NCBI GenBank assembly: GCA_026984515.1
Contig: JALSRZ010000059.1
Span: 1-64,000 of the forward strand
Direction: 5' to 3'
DNA from: Thiohalobacter sp.
GTDB lineage: Bacteria > Pseudomonadota > Gammaproteobacteria > DSM-19610
Length of the DNA stretch: 64,000 nucleotides
This document shows, in pieces, positions 27,370-38,391 of the stretch. The translations under genes were made by a program, and so were the position numbers. The notes under the pieces are model-generated. The model did no database searches. It was given only the letters and a program-made list of their open reading frames with translations, and was not told the DNA's origin. Numbering within the stretch: the first letter of the stretch is position 1; every line of letters begins with the position of its first letter.

Positions 27370-27477
27370 TTTGCCGGTGAACCATGCTCTGATGCAGCGG
27401 TCAAACGCTCACGCTGACCGCGTAGCGGCTAACGATTCTTGCACTTTTGTCGATAACTCCGTAGATTAAAAAGCGAA

Positions 27478-27822
27478 ATGTGTAAATTGTCGAAAATCAT
27501 GGCTTCCATCTGGCTGGCAATCAGCCTGGCAACCGTGCCTTTACAGGCGCTGACGGCCCCGCCGGACCAGTCCGGTTCGGGTCCCTGCCTGATGCATAGC
27601 GGTGATACCGGCCAGTCATCTTCAGATTGCCCACACTGCGGCGACAAGTCCTGCGGCAGTGATACCTGTACCCACAAGAGCTGCACATCGGCCCATATGC
27701 AACCAACCAGTGTTGCCACCGGGCACACGTTCCCGGTCTACCTCGCCGAATCCTTTCGCCCCTCGCCGCATTTTCACACGGACTCCAGAACCTCCCCCCC
27801 CCTGATCCGACCTCCCGCCTGA
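27478..27822 (+). CDS. Small exported Cys/His-rich protein preceding Cus-like operon
   Basis: Signal peptide; CLMHSGDTGQSSSDCPHCGDKSCGSDTCTHKSCTSAHMQP; Pro-rich C-terminus ending LIRPPA. Confidence 0.65.
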   Translation: MCKLSKIMASIWLAISLATVPLQALTAPPDQSGSGPCLMHSGDTGQSSSDCPHCGDKSCGSDTCTHKSCTSAHMQPTSVATGHTFPVYLAESFRPSPHFHTDSRTSPPLIRPPA

Positions 27823-27915
27823 TATCCATAATCAGGAGTTCGCCCTTTGGTCGCACGCGTTCCCCGCCAGGAACGTTATGCTGTATGCGTTGTTATCCGA
27901 TTATGGAGTTTTGTT

Positions 27916-29199
27916 ATGTCGCTCTCCGATACAGGCAAACGGCGGTTTATCTGCCGTATAATATGTGTAATTCTGCTGCAGTCCGTCCTGTTCACCGGCG
28001 CACGCGCAGAACTGGGTCTGTCCGATGCCCTGCAAATGGCCCTCGAGGCCGATCCTGCTGTGTCCGCAAGCCGCTTCCGCGCCGTCGCGCTGCAGGAACA
28101 ATCGGTTGCCGACGGACAGCTTCCGGACCCGCGCCTGACCCTTGGTGTCTTCAACGTTCCGCTCGACGACCTCAGCATGAAAAAGGAAGGCTCCTCGCAG
28201 TTGCGCACCGGGATAAAGCAGGCCTTTCCGCGTGGCCAGACCCTGCGCTACCGGAAACATCGCACCGAATGGCTGAGTAAGGCGGAACAGGCCCGTACCC
28301 GGCTCACAGAGCAACAGATTACCCGCGACGTCAGGGAAACCTACCTGGAACTCTATTACCAGGAGCAAGCGGCAGAGATCATCGAGCAGAACCGCGATCT
28401 GTTTCAGCAGCTGGTCGATATCACGCGTGCACACTATGCCTCCGGCCGTGTCAGTCAGCAGGATGTATTGCAGGCACAACTGGAACTGTCGCGCCTCGAT
28501 GATCGGGCCACCCAAATCAGCGCACAGGCGGATGTGCAGAGAGCAAAGCTGACACGCTGGATCGGCAGCGCGGGCTGGCAACCGATAGCGAAGACATTTC
28601 CGGCCCTCCCGGAACCCGCCCCGAAAGCCGAGCTCAGAGCAGCGCTTGCCAGGCACCCGGCTGTTGCCTCAGCCAGCGCACAGGTAGAAGCAGACCAGCA
28701 GATGGTCAAAGCCGCCCGCGAGCAATACAAACCCGGTTTTGATGTCGGCCTTGAATATCGCAAACGTTTCGGCAATGAAGCCGATGGTGGAGACCGCCCC
28801 GATATGATGGCTGCCATGGTTACCATGGACCTGCCACTGTTCACCGGCAAGCGGCAGGACAAACGTCTGGTCGCAAGCCAGCAACAGACAGAAGCCGCCA
28901 TGCAGGTACGGGAACAGCGCCTGCGCGAAATGCAGCGCCTGCTAGAATCGGACTATGCGCGCTGGCAACGACTCGGTGAGCAGCAAACCCTGTACCGCGA
29001 ACACCTGCTGCGTGAAGCCAGTGAAAATTCCGAAGCTGCGCTGACTTCCTACCAGAACGGGATCAATGAATTCAACACACTGATGCGCGCACGCATTACC
29101 GAACTGGATGTGCGTTTGCAGGATATCCGAATCCGGGTTGACCGCAGCAAGGCGCAGGCGCGCCTGCTGTTTCTCGAAGCCGATGGAGAAGCACAATGA
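27916..29199 (+). CDS. TolC-family outer membrane efflux protein (CusC-like)
   Basis: Signal peptide; GLSDALQMALEADPAVSASRFRAVALQEQSVADGQLPDPRLTLGVFNVPLDDLSMKKEGSSQLRTGIKQAFPRG. Confidence 0.88.
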   Translation: MSLSDTGKRRFICRIICVILLQSVLFTGARAELGLSDALQMALEADPAVSASRFRAVALQEQSVADGQLPDPRLTLGVFNVPLDDLSMKKEGSSQLRTGIKQAFPRGQTLRYRKHRTEWLSKAEQARTRLTEQQITRDVRETYLELYYQEQAAEIIEQNRDLFQQLVDITRAHYASGRVSQQDVLQAQLELSRLDDRATQISAQADVQRAKLTRWIGSAGWQPIAKTFPALPEPAPKAELRAALARHPAVASASAQVEADQQMVKAAREQYKPGFDVGLEYRKRFGNEADGGDRPDMMAAMVTMDLPLFTGKRQDKRLVASQQQTEAAMQVREQRLREMQRLLESDYARWQRLGEQQTLYREHLLREASENSEAALTSYQNGINEFNTLMRARITELDVRLQDIRIRVDRSKAQARLLFLEADGEAQ

Positions 29200-30635
29200 G
29201 TATCCGACCTGTCCTCCTGTTTCTCGCCAGCCTTGGCCTGTCTGCCGGGCTCCCCCTGTCCACGGCATTGTCAGCCGGCGATGATGAAGCGGAGATTCTT
29301 TACTGGGTGGCCCCCATGAACCCTTCCTACCGCAGTGACAAACCGGGCAAATCACCCATGGGCATGGATCTGGTGCCGGTGTATGCCGGCGCAGAAGGCG
29401 CTGATGCCGATATTGTCAGTATCAACCCCGCCGTGGTCCAGAACCTCGGCGTGCGTACGGCACAGGCCGAACGCGGCAAGCTGTGGCGCCGTATCGATAC
29501 CGTGGGTTACGTGGCGTTCGATGAACGCAGGCTCAGCCATGTACACCTGCGCACCGATGGCTGGATTGAAAAACTTTACGTCAAATCAGACGGTGAGAGA
29601 GTCCGTAAAGGCGAGGTCCTGTTCGAACTGTATTCACGCGAGGTCGTCAATGCCCAGGAAGAGTATATCCAGGCACTGCGCGGCAAGAACGACTATCTCA
29701 AGCGCGCCTCCCGCGAACGGCTGGAATCCCTGGGTATGAGCAAGGACCAGATCAGCGAAGTCTCCAAAAGACGGCGGGCATTCCAGCGCATTCGCATACT
29801 GGCTTCACAGGACGGCATCGTGGACGGGCTGAATGTGCGCGAAGGCATGTATGTCAAACCGGCAACCGAGGTCATGACGCTGGCAGACCTGTCCAGCATC
29901 TGGCTGCTGGTCGATGTTTTCGAGCGCCAGTCGGAATGGGTCGCAGTCGGTCAACCTGCTGATGTCCGCCTGAACTACCTGCCGGGCAAGGCATGGGAAG
30001 GCAAGGTCGAGTTCGTCTACCCGACCATCGATCCCAAGACCCGCACCCTGCAGGTACGCCTGCGTTTCGATAATCCCGACGAAGCGCTCAAACCCGACAT
30101 GTATGCGAACGTGCATATCTATGCCGGACCCAAAGAGGGTGTATTGAGTATACCGCGGGAAGCGCTGATCAATACCGGGGAGGAGCAGCGCGTGGTCCTG
30201 GCACTGGGTGACGGGCAGTTCAGGGCCGTCAATGTCGTAGCCGGCATGGAGAGCGGTGACAGAGTGGAGATTCTCAAAGGACTGAACGACGGTGATACGG
30301 TAGTGACTTCCGGCCAGTTCCTGCTCGATTCCGAAGCCAGCCTGCGCGCCAGCTTCACGCGCATGGATCCGACCGACAGCACGGACCAGGACCAGGCTGC
30401 TGATGAACCGGCGATGGGTATGGGAACCGTGAATGAAGTCTTTGCCGACGAACGCAGGATAAATATTTCCCACAGTGCTATCGAAGCGCTTGGATGGCCG
30501 GAAATGACCATGGACTTCAAGCTGGACGATAACGCCAGCCTGGATGGCATCGAGTCTGGTGCCAGGGTCCACTTCACCCTGGTCAGGGATGCGAACGGCA
30601 ACTACCTGATCGACTCGATCCAGCTGCAGCAGTAA
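29196..30635 (+). CDS. CusB-like RND adaptor with N-terminal heavy-metal-binding motif and C-terminal CusF-like domain
   Basis: [30 protein letters not shown]; adaptor core; C-terminal [34 protein letters not shown]... Confidence 0.92.
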   Translation: MSIRPVLLFLASLGLSAGLPLSTALSAGDDEAEILYWVAPMNPSYRSDKPGKSPMGMDLVPVYAGAEGADADIVSINPAVVQNLGVRTAQAERGKLWRRIDTVGYVAFDERRLSHVHLRTDGWIEKLYVKSDGERVRKGEVLFELYSREVVNAQEEYIQALRGKNDYLKRASRERLESLGMSKDQISEVSKRRRAFQRIRILASQDGIVDGLNVREGMYVKPATEVMTLADLSSIWLLVDVFERQSEWVAVGQPADVRLNYLPGKAWEGKVEFVYPTIDPKTRTLQVRLRFDNPDEALKPDMYANVHIYAGPKEGVLSIPREALINTGEEQRVVLALGDGQFRAVNVVAGMESGDRVEILKGLNDGDTVVTSGQFLLDSEASLRASFTRMDPTDSTDQDQAADEPAMGMGTVNEVFADERRINISHSAIEALGWPEMTMDFKLDDNASLDGIESGARVHFTLVRDANGNYLIDSIQLQQ

Positions 30636-30655
30636 CCGGAAAGGGATACCTGAAT

Positions 30656-33600
30656 ATGATTGCCAATATCATCCACTGGTCCATCAGAAACCGTTTCCTG
30701 GTCATCCTGCTCACCCTTGCGCTGGTCGGCTGGGGAGTGTACTCGATCAAGAACACTCCACTGGACGCACTGCCGGACCTGTCCGACGTGCAGGTCATCA
30801 TCAAGACCAGTTTCCCGGGACAGGCGCCCCAGGTGGTGGAAGACCAGGTCACCTACCCGCTGACCACTACCATGCTGTCGGTGCCCAAGGCCACCACCGT
30901 ACGCGGCTATTCTTTTTTCGGGGACTCTTTTGTCTACATACTGTTCGAAGACGGCACCGATCTGTACTGGGCGCGTTCGCGGGTACTGGAATACCTCAGC
31001 CAGGTGCAGAACCAGCTGCCTTCCAACGCGGTCACAGCGCTGGGCCCTGACGCGACCGGCGTCGGCTGGGTCTACGAGTATGCGCTGGTGGATCATTCCG
31101 GCCAGCTGGATATCTCACAGCTGCGCAGCCTCCAGGACTGGTTCCTGAAATATGAACTGCAGACCGTGGACGGCGTTTCCGAGGTCGCCACCATCGGCGG
31201 CATGGTCAAGCAGTACCAGGTGGTCGTGGACCCCGACAAGCTGCGTGCCTACGGCATACCGCTGGCGAAAGTACGAACGGCCATCCAGCGCGGCAACCAG
31301 GAAGTCGGCGGGTCAGTCATCGAAATGGCCGAGGCGGAATACATGGTACGTGCCACCGGCTATATACAGGGCATCGAGCAACTGGAAAAAATACCACTGG
31401 GGCTCAACGCGCACGGCACCCCGATCCTGCTGCGGGATATCGCGGATATCCGCCTCGGCCCGCAGATGCGCCGCGGTATCGCCGAACTCGACGGTGAAGG
31501 GGAAGTCGTCGGCGGCGTCATCATTATGCGCTGGGGCGAAAATGCCCTCACCACCATTGAAGGCGTACAGGAAAAACTGAAGGAATTGCAGAAAAGCCTG
31601 CCTGAAGGGGTAGAAATTGTCCCGACCTATAACCGTGCCAGCCTGATTGATCGGGCCATCGACACCCTGAAGGACAAACTGGTCGAAGAGTTTATCGTGG
31701 TCATCCTGGTGTGCCTGGTGTTCCTGTTTCATATGCGCTCCGCGCTGGTGGTCCTGTTCAGTCTGCCGGTGGGTATCCTGGTGGCCTTTATCGTAATGCA
31801 TGCAAAGGGGGTCAACGCCAACATCATGTCGCTGGGCGGCATTGCGATCGCCATTGGCGCCATGGTGGACGGTGCCATTGTCATGATCGAGAATGCGCAC
31901 AAGCACCTGGAACACAACGAGGTCACCGATGCCAACCGCTGGGACCTGATGGCGAAGGCGGCCTCTGAAGTCGGCCCGGCACTGTTCTTTTCGCTGGTGA
32001 TCATCACCCTCAGTTTCCTGCCCGTGTTTACACTGGAAGCACAGGAAGGCCGCATGTTTTCCCCGCTGGCCTTCACCAAGACCTTTGCCATGGCCGGTGC
32101 CGCCGGACTGGCGGTTACCCTGGTGCCGGTACTGATGGGATACTTTATCCGCGGGAAAATCGTCGCCGAAGACAAAAACCCGGTCAATCGTCTGCTGATC
32201 GCCGGTTACCGGCCGGTCATAGACAGGGTGCTGCACATGCCCAAAACCATCATCCTGCTTTCAGCGCTGGCTGCAGGCTCCATGATGTGGCCGCTGAGCG
32301 GCTGGTGGCCGATGGATAAAGGCCTGGGTTCGGAGTTCATGCCTGAACTGGATGAAGGTGATCTGCTGTATATGCCCAGTGCCTTCCCGGCCGTATCGAT
32401 CGGCAAGGCACAGGAAATCATCCAGCAGACCAACAAGCTGATCATGACCGTGCCGGAAGTAAAGAGCAGTTTCGGAAAAATGGGCCGCGCGGAATCCGCC
32501 ACCGACCCGGCGCCGCTCACCATGATCGAAACCACCATCCAGCTCAAGCCGCGCGACCAGTGGCGGCCCGGCATGACCACCGACAAACTCAAACGTGAAC
32601 TGGACGCACTGGTCAAGATCCCGGGCATGAGTAACGCCTGGGTCATGCCGATCAAAAACCGTATTGATATGCTGGCAACCGGCATCAAGACACCTGTTGG
32701 TGTCAAGGTGGCCGGTCCCGACCTGAAGGTCATTCAGGAGATCGGCAAGGACATCGAACGGGTGCTTACACCGGTACCGGGTACAGTATCGGTATTTTCG
32801 GAACGTGTGGTGGGCGGGCGCTATGTACTGGTGGATATCGATCGTACAGCCGCATCGCGCTATGCGCTCAATATCGCCGATGTGCAGGAAATCGTCAGTA
32901 CCGCGGTGGGCGGTATGCAGGTCACCGAAAGCATCGAGGGCCTGGAGCGTTACCCGGTCAACCTGCGTTACCCGCGCGACGTGCGCGACTCGGAGGTAAA
33001 ACTTGCCGAGTTACCGATACAGACACCCATGGGCGCCCAGATCACCCTGGGTGACGTTGCAAAAGTCAGCATTGTCAGCGGGCCGGGGGTCATCAAGAGT
33101 GAAAACGCCCGCCTCAACGGCTGGATCTACATCGATATCCAGGACCGGGACCTGGGTTCCTACGTCGAGGAGGCTAAACGGGTGGTGGCCGAGCAGGTGA
33201 ATCTACCGGCCGGCTACTCGCTGCACTGGTCCGGCCAGTACGAGTTCATGGAACGCGCCAAGAAAAAGCTGGCTTTGGTGGTGCCGGTGACGCTGGGCAT
33301 CATCGTGGTACTGCTGTACCTGAACTTCGGCCGCCTCGCCGAGGTCATTATCATCCTCGGCACCCTGCCGCTGGCGCTGGTGGGTGGCATCTGGCTGCTG
33401 TACTGGCTCGACTATGACATGTCCGTGGCGGTCGGTGTCGGATTCATTGCGCTGGCTGGCGTGGCAGTGGAAATCGGGGTTATCATGCTGGTCTATCTCA
33501 ATCAGGCCTATCGCCAGCACGAGGACAAGGCATTTCTGGAAAAACGCAGGGTGGACATGAGCGAACTCCGTCAGGCCGTGATCGAGGGTGCACTGCTGCG

Positions 33601-33811
33601 TGTGCGCCCGATCATGATGACAGTGGCCGCCATCATTGCCGGCCTGTTGCCCATCATGCTGGGTAGCGGCACCGGCTCCGAAGTCATGCGACGTATTGCA
33701 GCACCGATGGTCGGCGGCATGATCAGCGCCACCATCCTCACCCTGCTGGTCATTCCGTCAGCCTTCCTGGTCTGGCGTGGCGCACAGATCAAGCGGAGCC
33801 ATAAGGGGTGA
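30656..33811 (+). CDS. cusA: Cu/Ag-type RND efflux permease (CusA-like)
   Basis: [96 protein letters not shown]; downstream of the CusB-CusF fusion. Confidence 0.95.
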   Translation: MIANIIHWSIRNRFLVILLTLALVGWGVYSIKNTPLDALPDLSDVQVIIKTSFPGQAPQVVEDQVTYPLTTTMLSVPKATTVRGYSFFGDSFVYILFEDGTDLYWARSRVLEYLSQVQNQLPSNAVTALGPDATGVGWVYEYALVDHSGQLDISQLRSLQDWFLKYELQTVDGVSEVATIGGMVKQYQVVVDPDKLRAYGIPLAKVRTAIQRGNQEVGGSVIEMAEAEYMVRATGYIQGIEQLEKIPLGLNAHGTPILLRDIADIRLGPQMRRGIAELDGEGEVVGGVIIMRWGENALTTIEGVQEKLKELQKSLPEGVEIVPTYNRASLIDRAIDTLKDKLVEEFIVVILVCLVFLFHMRSALVVLFSLPVGILVAFIVMHAKGVNANIMSLGGIAIAIGAMVDGAIVMIENAHKHLEHNEVTDANRWDLMAKAASEVGPALFFSLVIITLSFLPVFTLEAQEGRMFSPLAFTKTFAMAGAAGLAVTLVPVLMGYFIRGKIVAEDKNPVNRLLIAGYRPVIDRVLHMPKTIILLSALAAGSMMWPLSGWWPMDKGLGSEFMPELDEGDLLYMPSAFPAVSIGKAQEIIQQTNKLIMTVPEVKSSFGKMGRAESATDPAPLTMIETTIQLKPRDQWRPGMTTDKLKRELDALVKIPGMSNAWVMPIKNRIDMLATGIKTPVGVKVAGPDLKVIQEIGKDIERVLTPVPGTVSVFSERVVGGRYVLVDIDRTAASRYALNIADVQEIVSTAVGGMQVTESIEGLERYPVNLRYPRDVRDSEVKLAELPIQTPMGAQITLGDVAKVSIVSGPGVIKSENARLNGWIYIDIQDRDLGSYVEEAKRVVAEQVNLPAGYSLHWSGQYEFMERAKKKLALVVPVTLGIIVVLLYLNFGRLAEVIIILGTLPLALVGGIWLLYWLDYDMSVAVGVGFIALAGVAVEIGVIMLVYLNQAYRQHEDKAFLEKRRVDMSELRQAVIEGALLRVRPIMMTVAAIIAGLLPIMLGSGTGSEVMRRIAAPMVGGMISATILTLLVIPSAFLVWRGAQIKRSHKG

Positions 33812-34218
33812 GCAGGGCGATCACGCCACTCCTTGTGTTCCTGTGCGGAACAGCGGCAGCACACGGACCGGAAAACCGGCCGGACCTGGACTGGCGTGGT
33901 CCCGTGTCCAGTTTTGATCCATCCACCGCCACAACTGCGCACGCTGATACCGTCAAGCTGGACCTGGACATCGACGGACAAACGATAAAACTCTTTGTCA
34001 GCGATGGCGAAGGCAATCCTGTTGATGTCGGGATTGCCGAAGCGAAAGCATTTATCACCTCGGCGGGAAAAACTTCCTGGTGTACACTGCAGCCGGCCGG
34101 TATGAACATGCTGAGCGGTGAAGGCGCGTTTACCCGTGAACCCGCTACACGTATCGATATCAGTCTGCGTCTTCCCGGCCGCAAACCGATCAACCAGGAC
34201 TTCAGACCCTTCCGGTAG
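33808..34218 (+). CDS. Putative exported protein of unknown function, translationally coupled to CusA
   Basis: GTG start overlaps the CusA stop (GTGA). Signal peptide [20 protein letters not shown]; no family recognised. Confidence 0.6.
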   Translation: MSRAITPLLVFLCGTAAAHGPENRPDLDWRGPVSSFDPSTATTAHADTVKLDLDIDGQTIKLFVSDGEGNPVDVGIAEAKAFITSAGKTSWCTLQPAGMNMLSGEGAFTREPATRIDISLRLPGRKPINQDFRPFR

Positions 34219-34219
34219 C

Positions 34220-34921
34220 ATGAAAAAGGTCACTATCGAACTGTTTTCGGATGTCCTGTGCATCTGGGCGTATGGTGCACAGGCGCGTATCGACCAGCTC
34301 AAGGCAGATTACGGGGATCAGATCGAACTGCACTACCGCTTCATTCCGGTGTTCGCTGCGGCGCACCGGCGTATCGAGCAGGCGTGGCAGGACAAGGATG
34401 GCTATGCCGGCTTCAACCGCCACCTGCGTGAATCCGCCGGTGACTGGGAACACGTCACACTGCATCCTGATATCTGGTTGGTCGACCCGCCGCAGTCATC
34501 ACAACTCGCCCACCTGTACCTCAAGGCCCTGCAACTGCTGGAAGAACAGGACGCGCCTTCGCCACCGGCGACAGGCGGTCAATCCGCCCGTACCCGCTTT
34601 GAGGAATTTCTCTGGCGGGTACGCTGCGCCTTTTTCCAGGACGCCGAAAACATTTCCCGGCTGGCTGCGCTCGATGCCCTTGCGCAAAACATGAATTTTC
34701 CGCTCCTCGATATTCACCGGAAAATGGATGACGGCAGCGCCCACGCCGCCCTGCATCTGGATACCGAAGCCCGTGACCGTTACCTGGTTCCAGGCAGCCC
34801 GACGCTGGTGTTCAACGAGGGTCGACAACGCCTGTACGGCAACGTTGGCTACCGCATCATCGACGTAAATATCCACGAGTTGCTGCGCGACACCCGGTCC
34901 GGTGAGGCCAGCTGGTGCTAA
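34220..34921 (+). CDS. DsbA-family (FrnE/HCCA-isomerase-like) thioredoxin-fold protein
   Basis: MKKVTIELFSDVLCIWAYGAQARIDQLKADYGDQIELHYRFIPVF...; C-terminal VPGSPTLVFNEGRQRLYGNVGYRII. Confidence 0.78.
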   Translation: MKKVTIELFSDVLCIWAYGAQARIDQLKADYGDQIELHYRFIPVFAAAHRRIEQAWQDKDGYAGFNRHLRESAGDWEHVTLHPDIWLVDPPQSSQLAHLYLKALQLLEEQDAPSPPATGGQSARTRFEEFLWRVRCAFFQDAENISRLAALDALAQNMNFPLLDIHRKMDDGSAHAALHLDTEARDRYLVPGSPTLVFNEGRQRLYGNVGYRIIDVNIHELLRDTRSGEASWC

Positions 34922-35042
34922 GCCCCCGCTGTCGGTATGATTACTTTCCCGGTATTTCTTGAGCCAGATCAAGGATGAGCGATAGCCATTGGAAGTAGCC
35001 TTCTGCACACCGTTTGTAAACCTGCAACAACTTGCCGATGCC

Positions 35043-35438
35043 ATGCTGACACATCGTACAACACATCACCGATGGATCGACTGCCTGCTGGTGCTGGCAA
35101 TTGCCTTCGCTCCCCTGCGGGGTGCGTTATCAGCCTACCAGGACGGCTGTGAGCATGCATCAGACACTGTCGCAACCCAGATGAATGGCCTCGCCGCCGC
35201 TGCGGACACTGTCACCGGTCACGATCATAGCGGCGCTGCCCATGATTGCTGCAAGCAGGGCTGCGATTGCAATGATTGCGCCGGCGCCTGTTCGCTGGTA
35301 CACGCCACCTTTTATTTACCCTCACCAATATTGGTGTTTTTGAACACTCACCACACCGCTTACGAAGCTCAATCCATGACCTTTCATATCGGTCGAGCGT
35401 TTCCCCCACTGTTTCACCCTCCCCGCGTCTCCACCTGA
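35043..35438 (+). CDS. Small exported Cys/His-rich protein
   Basis: Signal-like RWIDCLLVLAIAFAPLRGALSA; HDHSGAAHDCCKQGCDCNDCAGACSLVH; C-terminal AFPPLFHPPRVST. Confidence 0.6.
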   Translation: MLTHRTTHHRWIDCLLVLAIAFAPLRGALSAYQDGCEHASDTVATQMNGLAAAADTVTGHDHSGAAHDCCKQGCDCNDCAGACSLVHATFYLPSPILVFLNTHHTAYEAQSMTFHIGRAFPPLFHPPRVST

Positions 35439-35595
35439 CACCGGTCCCGCGCCAGGCCTGCCGGCCGATGCGCGGATAACACCCTGATAAACCGACTGCC
35501 GTTTGCCGGCAGAAATCGACTGATCGTCCGAACCGGACGCAACGGGCTGAATGTCCTGACCCGTGTCATCCGGAACAGGCGTGGGAGAGATACCG

Positions 35596-36906
35596 ATGAA
35601 AGACCGAAACTTTACACTGAAACCCGTCGTACTTGCGACATTGATGGCGCTTGGCCCAACCGCCGTTTTCGCCGCCAGTGAAATGGACGAACTGCGGAAA
35701 ACCGTGGATATGTTGCAGAAACAACTCCAGCAGGTCCAGGAGCAACTAAAAACGCAGGAACAGAAAGCGACCAGCAATGCCCCGCCACAGGCTACCGGTG
35801 AAGCCCCGGTTACGCGCCGGGAAATGGAAGCACTGCGCAAGGAAGTCGCTACCGCCTCGGAATGGCGTTCACCGAACACCCTGGTTCACCTGGCAGGGTA
35901 TTCCAGTGTCGGATACGAAAAGTCACAGGGCAATGACGATGACGGCAGCTTTACCGTCGGGCAGTTCTCGCCCATCTTCCACTTCCAGTACCGCGACCTG
36001 GTCATGCTTGAATCGGAACTGGAGTTCGAGATCGAAGACGACGGCAGTACCAATACCAACCTGGAATACCTGACTATCGACTGGTTTATGAACGACTACG
36101 CGACACTGGTAGCCGGCAAGTTCCTCAGCCCGGTAGGACAGTTCCGGCAGAATCTGCACCCCACGTGGATCAACAAAATGGCTTCCGCACCACCCGGATT
36201 CGGCCATGATGGCGCAGCACCGGTGTCTGATATCGGCGTGCAGATTCGCGGCGGATACCCGATCGGGCAAGTGCGCACCAATTACGCCCTGTTTGTCAGC
36301 AACGGGCCGGAACTCAGTTCCGGAACCGAAGATGGTATCGGGTTCGAGCTGGAGGGCGTCGACGCCGAAGGATTTAACAAGGACGCCGACGGCACCAAGG
36401 TGTTTGGTGGCCGCCTGGGTATATTACCCGTGGCAGGGCTGGAACTCGGTATATCCGGCGCGACCGGCAAGGCCATGGTTACCAAAGTCGAAGGCGATCT
36501 CCTGCCCGGGGATAACCTCGATGATGAAAGCAAGCGTGATTATGATGTCTACGGTGCTGATTTCAATTTCCAGTACCGCTCCTTCGGCGTCCGTGGTGAA
36601 TATGTAAAGACCAAGGTGGGTTCTACCAGCCAGGGACTTACTGCCTCCGGCAGCGCCAACTGGGAAACCTGGTACACCCAGGCCGCGTACCGTTTCCTTC
36701 CCACCCGCTTTGAAGCGGTGGCACGTTACACGGACTTCGACTCGGCAGTCGATGCGAACGACCAGGAACAGTGGGCCGTAGGACTGAACTACCTGTTTAC
36801 CAGTAATTTCATTGCCAAGGTGAACTACGAGTTCAACGATGGTAAAGACGGTGCCACCACCCAGGATGACAACCGCTTCCTTGCCCAGCTCGCGTACGGA
36901 TTCTAG
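35596..36906 (+). CDS. Outer-membrane porin-like beta-barrel with N-terminal coiled coil
   Basis: Signal peptide; SEMDELRKTVDMLQKQLQQVQEQLK coiled coil; alternating beta strands; terminal ...RFLAQLAYGF (C-terminal Phe). Confidence 0.8.
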   Translation: MKDRNFTLKPVVLATLMALGPTAVFAASEMDELRKTVDMLQKQLQQVQEQLKTQEQKATSNAPPQATGEAPVTRREMEALRKEVATASEWRSPNTLVHLAGYSSVGYEKSQGNDDDGSFTVGQFSPIFHFQYRDLVMLESELEFEIEDDGSTNTNLEYLTIDWFMNDYATLVAGKFLSPVGQFRQNLHPTWINKMASAPPGFGHDGAAPVSDIGVQIRGGYPIGQVRTNYALFVSNGPELSSGTEDGIGFELEGVDAEGFNKDADGTKVFGGRLGILPVAGLELGISGATGKAMVTKVEGDLLPGDNLDDESKRDYDVYGADFNFQYRSFGVRGEYVKTKVGSTSQGLTASGSANWETWYTQAAYRFLPTRFEAVARYTDFDSAVDANDQEQWAVGLNYLFTSNFIAKVNYEFNDGKDGATTQDDNRFLAQLAYGF

Positions 36907-36911
36907 GAGAT

Positions 36912-37535
36912 ATGAACATGAAACCTTTAAATCAGAGTATGCTTAAAACCAGTCTGGCTGCTACCGCGATTTCCCTGGCAGGCAGCCTGTTCCCCGCCAG
37001 CGTCCTGGCCTTTGACTACCCGAAGCCGGGTAATTTCGCCCTCGGCGCCCAGCAGTGGGCGGACAACTGCTCACGCTGTCACAATATTCGTCCCGCCAAC
37101 GAACTGCGTGACGACCAGTGGATCACTACCATGTTCCACATGCGGGTGCGTGCCGGACTGACCGGGCAGGAAATGCGCAATATCCTCACCTTCCTGCAGA
37201 AATCCAATGACAACGCCGGTGCGGCACAGCTGGTGAAAACCTCCGCTACCCCGGCCACCGGGGGCAGCAGTCTGTCCGGCAAGGAGATCTATGCCGGTAC
37301 CTGTGTCGCCTGTCACAGCGCCGACGGCAAGGGTGCATTCCCCGGCGTGCCGGATTTCACCCGCAAGGACGGGCGTCTGTCCAAGGCGGACGATGTACTG
37401 TTCAGGCACGTGATGGGCGGGTTCCAGAGCCCGGGCTCGCCGATGGCCATGCCACCCAGGGGCGGCAATGCCAACCTGACAGACAGAGATATCCGGAACG
37501 TCATCCAGTACCTGCACGAGGAATTCGGTTCCTAG
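36912..37535 (+). CDS. Diheme c-type cytochrome
   Basis: Signal peptide; NCSRCHN and TCVACHS heme motifs; C-terminal LTDRDIRNVIQYLHEEF. Confidence 0.85.
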   Translation: MNMKPLNQSMLKTSLAATAISLAGSLFPASVLAFDYPKPGNFALGAQQWADNCSRCHNIRPANELRDDQWITTMFHMRVRAGLTGQEMRNILTFLQKSNDNAGAAQLVKTSATPATGGSSLSGKEIYAGTCVACHSADGKGAFPGVPDFTRKDGRLSKADDVLFRHVMGGFQSPGSPMAMPPRGGNANLTDRDIRNVIQYLHEEFGS

Positions 37536-37613
37536 CGCAGGTGGTCAACGCCGCTCCTTCAACATACTGGAGCGGTGTTGATCTATACTCTCAGTCATTC
37601 CTGGAGGAAACCC

Positions 37614-38117
37614 GTGGATTCGATATCACCACAGAAAGTAACCGGCAATACCAGCGCGGCCACCTCTGGAAAACCGAAAGGTAACCTGGGTGCCATGATG
37701 GTGACCGAGCTGGCCCGCGCCGCCTCGGTAACCCCTCATGTCGTGCGCCATTACACCCGTATCGGGCTCCTGAAACCGTTTCGGAACGAGGAAAACGGCT
37801 ACAAGCTGTATAACCGCCATGACCTCAACCGGCTGATGTTCATCCGCCGGGCGAAGTACCTTGGTTATACCCTGGCGGACATACGCGGGATCCTGGACGA
37901 GGCCCGCCACGGTAACTCACCCTGCCCGCACGTGCGCCGGATTATCCAGAAGCGTATCGAGGAGAACCGCGCTAAACTCTCGGAACTGGCCTTGCTTCAG
38001 GATAGAATGGAAGACGCTCTCAATGAGTGGCGCAAGCTGCCGGACGGCATGCCGGACGGCGACAGTGTCTGCTATCTGATCGAGTCGATGGCGGAACTGC
38101 CGGAAGACGGGAAGTAG
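37614..38117 (+). CDS. MerR-family transcriptional regulator
   Basis: ORF 37575..38117. GTG at 37614 has a good GGAGG RBS; the alternative ATG is at 37695. VTELARAASVTPHVVRHYTRIGLLKPFRNEENGYKLYNRHDLNRLMFIRRAKYLGYTLADIRGIL. Confidence 0.88.
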   Translation: MDSISPQKVTGNTSAATSGKPKGNLGAMMVTELARAASVTPHVVRHYTRIGLLKPFRNEENGYKLYNRHDLNRLMFIRRAKYLGYTLADIRGILDEARHGNSPCPHVRRIIQKRIEENRAKLSELALLQDRMEDALNEWRKLPDGMPDGDSVCYLIESMAELPEDGK

Positions 38118-38148
38118 CCTGCTTTCAAAACCGGAGGAGGAAACAACC

Positions 38149-38376
38149 ATGAACGTAAGCATTATTGCCACCCGGGGTTGCAGTCACTGCCCGAACCTCG
38201 CCAGGGAGCTGGACGACCTGGGCATCGACTATGACGTCCGGTATGTCGAAGACCACCCTGACATCGTCGAGAAGTACACCATACGCCATTCACCCAATCT
38301 GCTGATCGATGGTGAGATTGTCTGCCGCAAGCAGCCGACAGAATCTGAACTGCGCTCCTATCTCAAGCTGGAATAG
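38149..38376 (+). CDS. Small glutaredoxin/thioredoxin-like protein
   Basis: 75 aa, MNVSIIATRGCSHCPNLARELDDLGIDYDVRYVEDHPDIVEKYTIRHSPNLLIDGEIV; CxxC motif and cis-Pro-like SPNL. Confidence 0.8.
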   Translation: MNVSIIATRGCSHCPNLARELDDLGIDYDVRYVEDHPDIVEKYTIRHSPNLLIDGEIVCRKQPTESELRSYLKLE

Positions 38377-38391
38377 CAAGCGACGTCTGCC

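Noticed and set aside
38149-38376. 75-aa CxxC protein as an HMA-type copper chaperone
   Set aside because: The TRGCSHCPNL motif with a later SPNLLIDGE is a thioredoxin/glutaredoxin-fold signature rather than GMxCxxC of HMA proteins.
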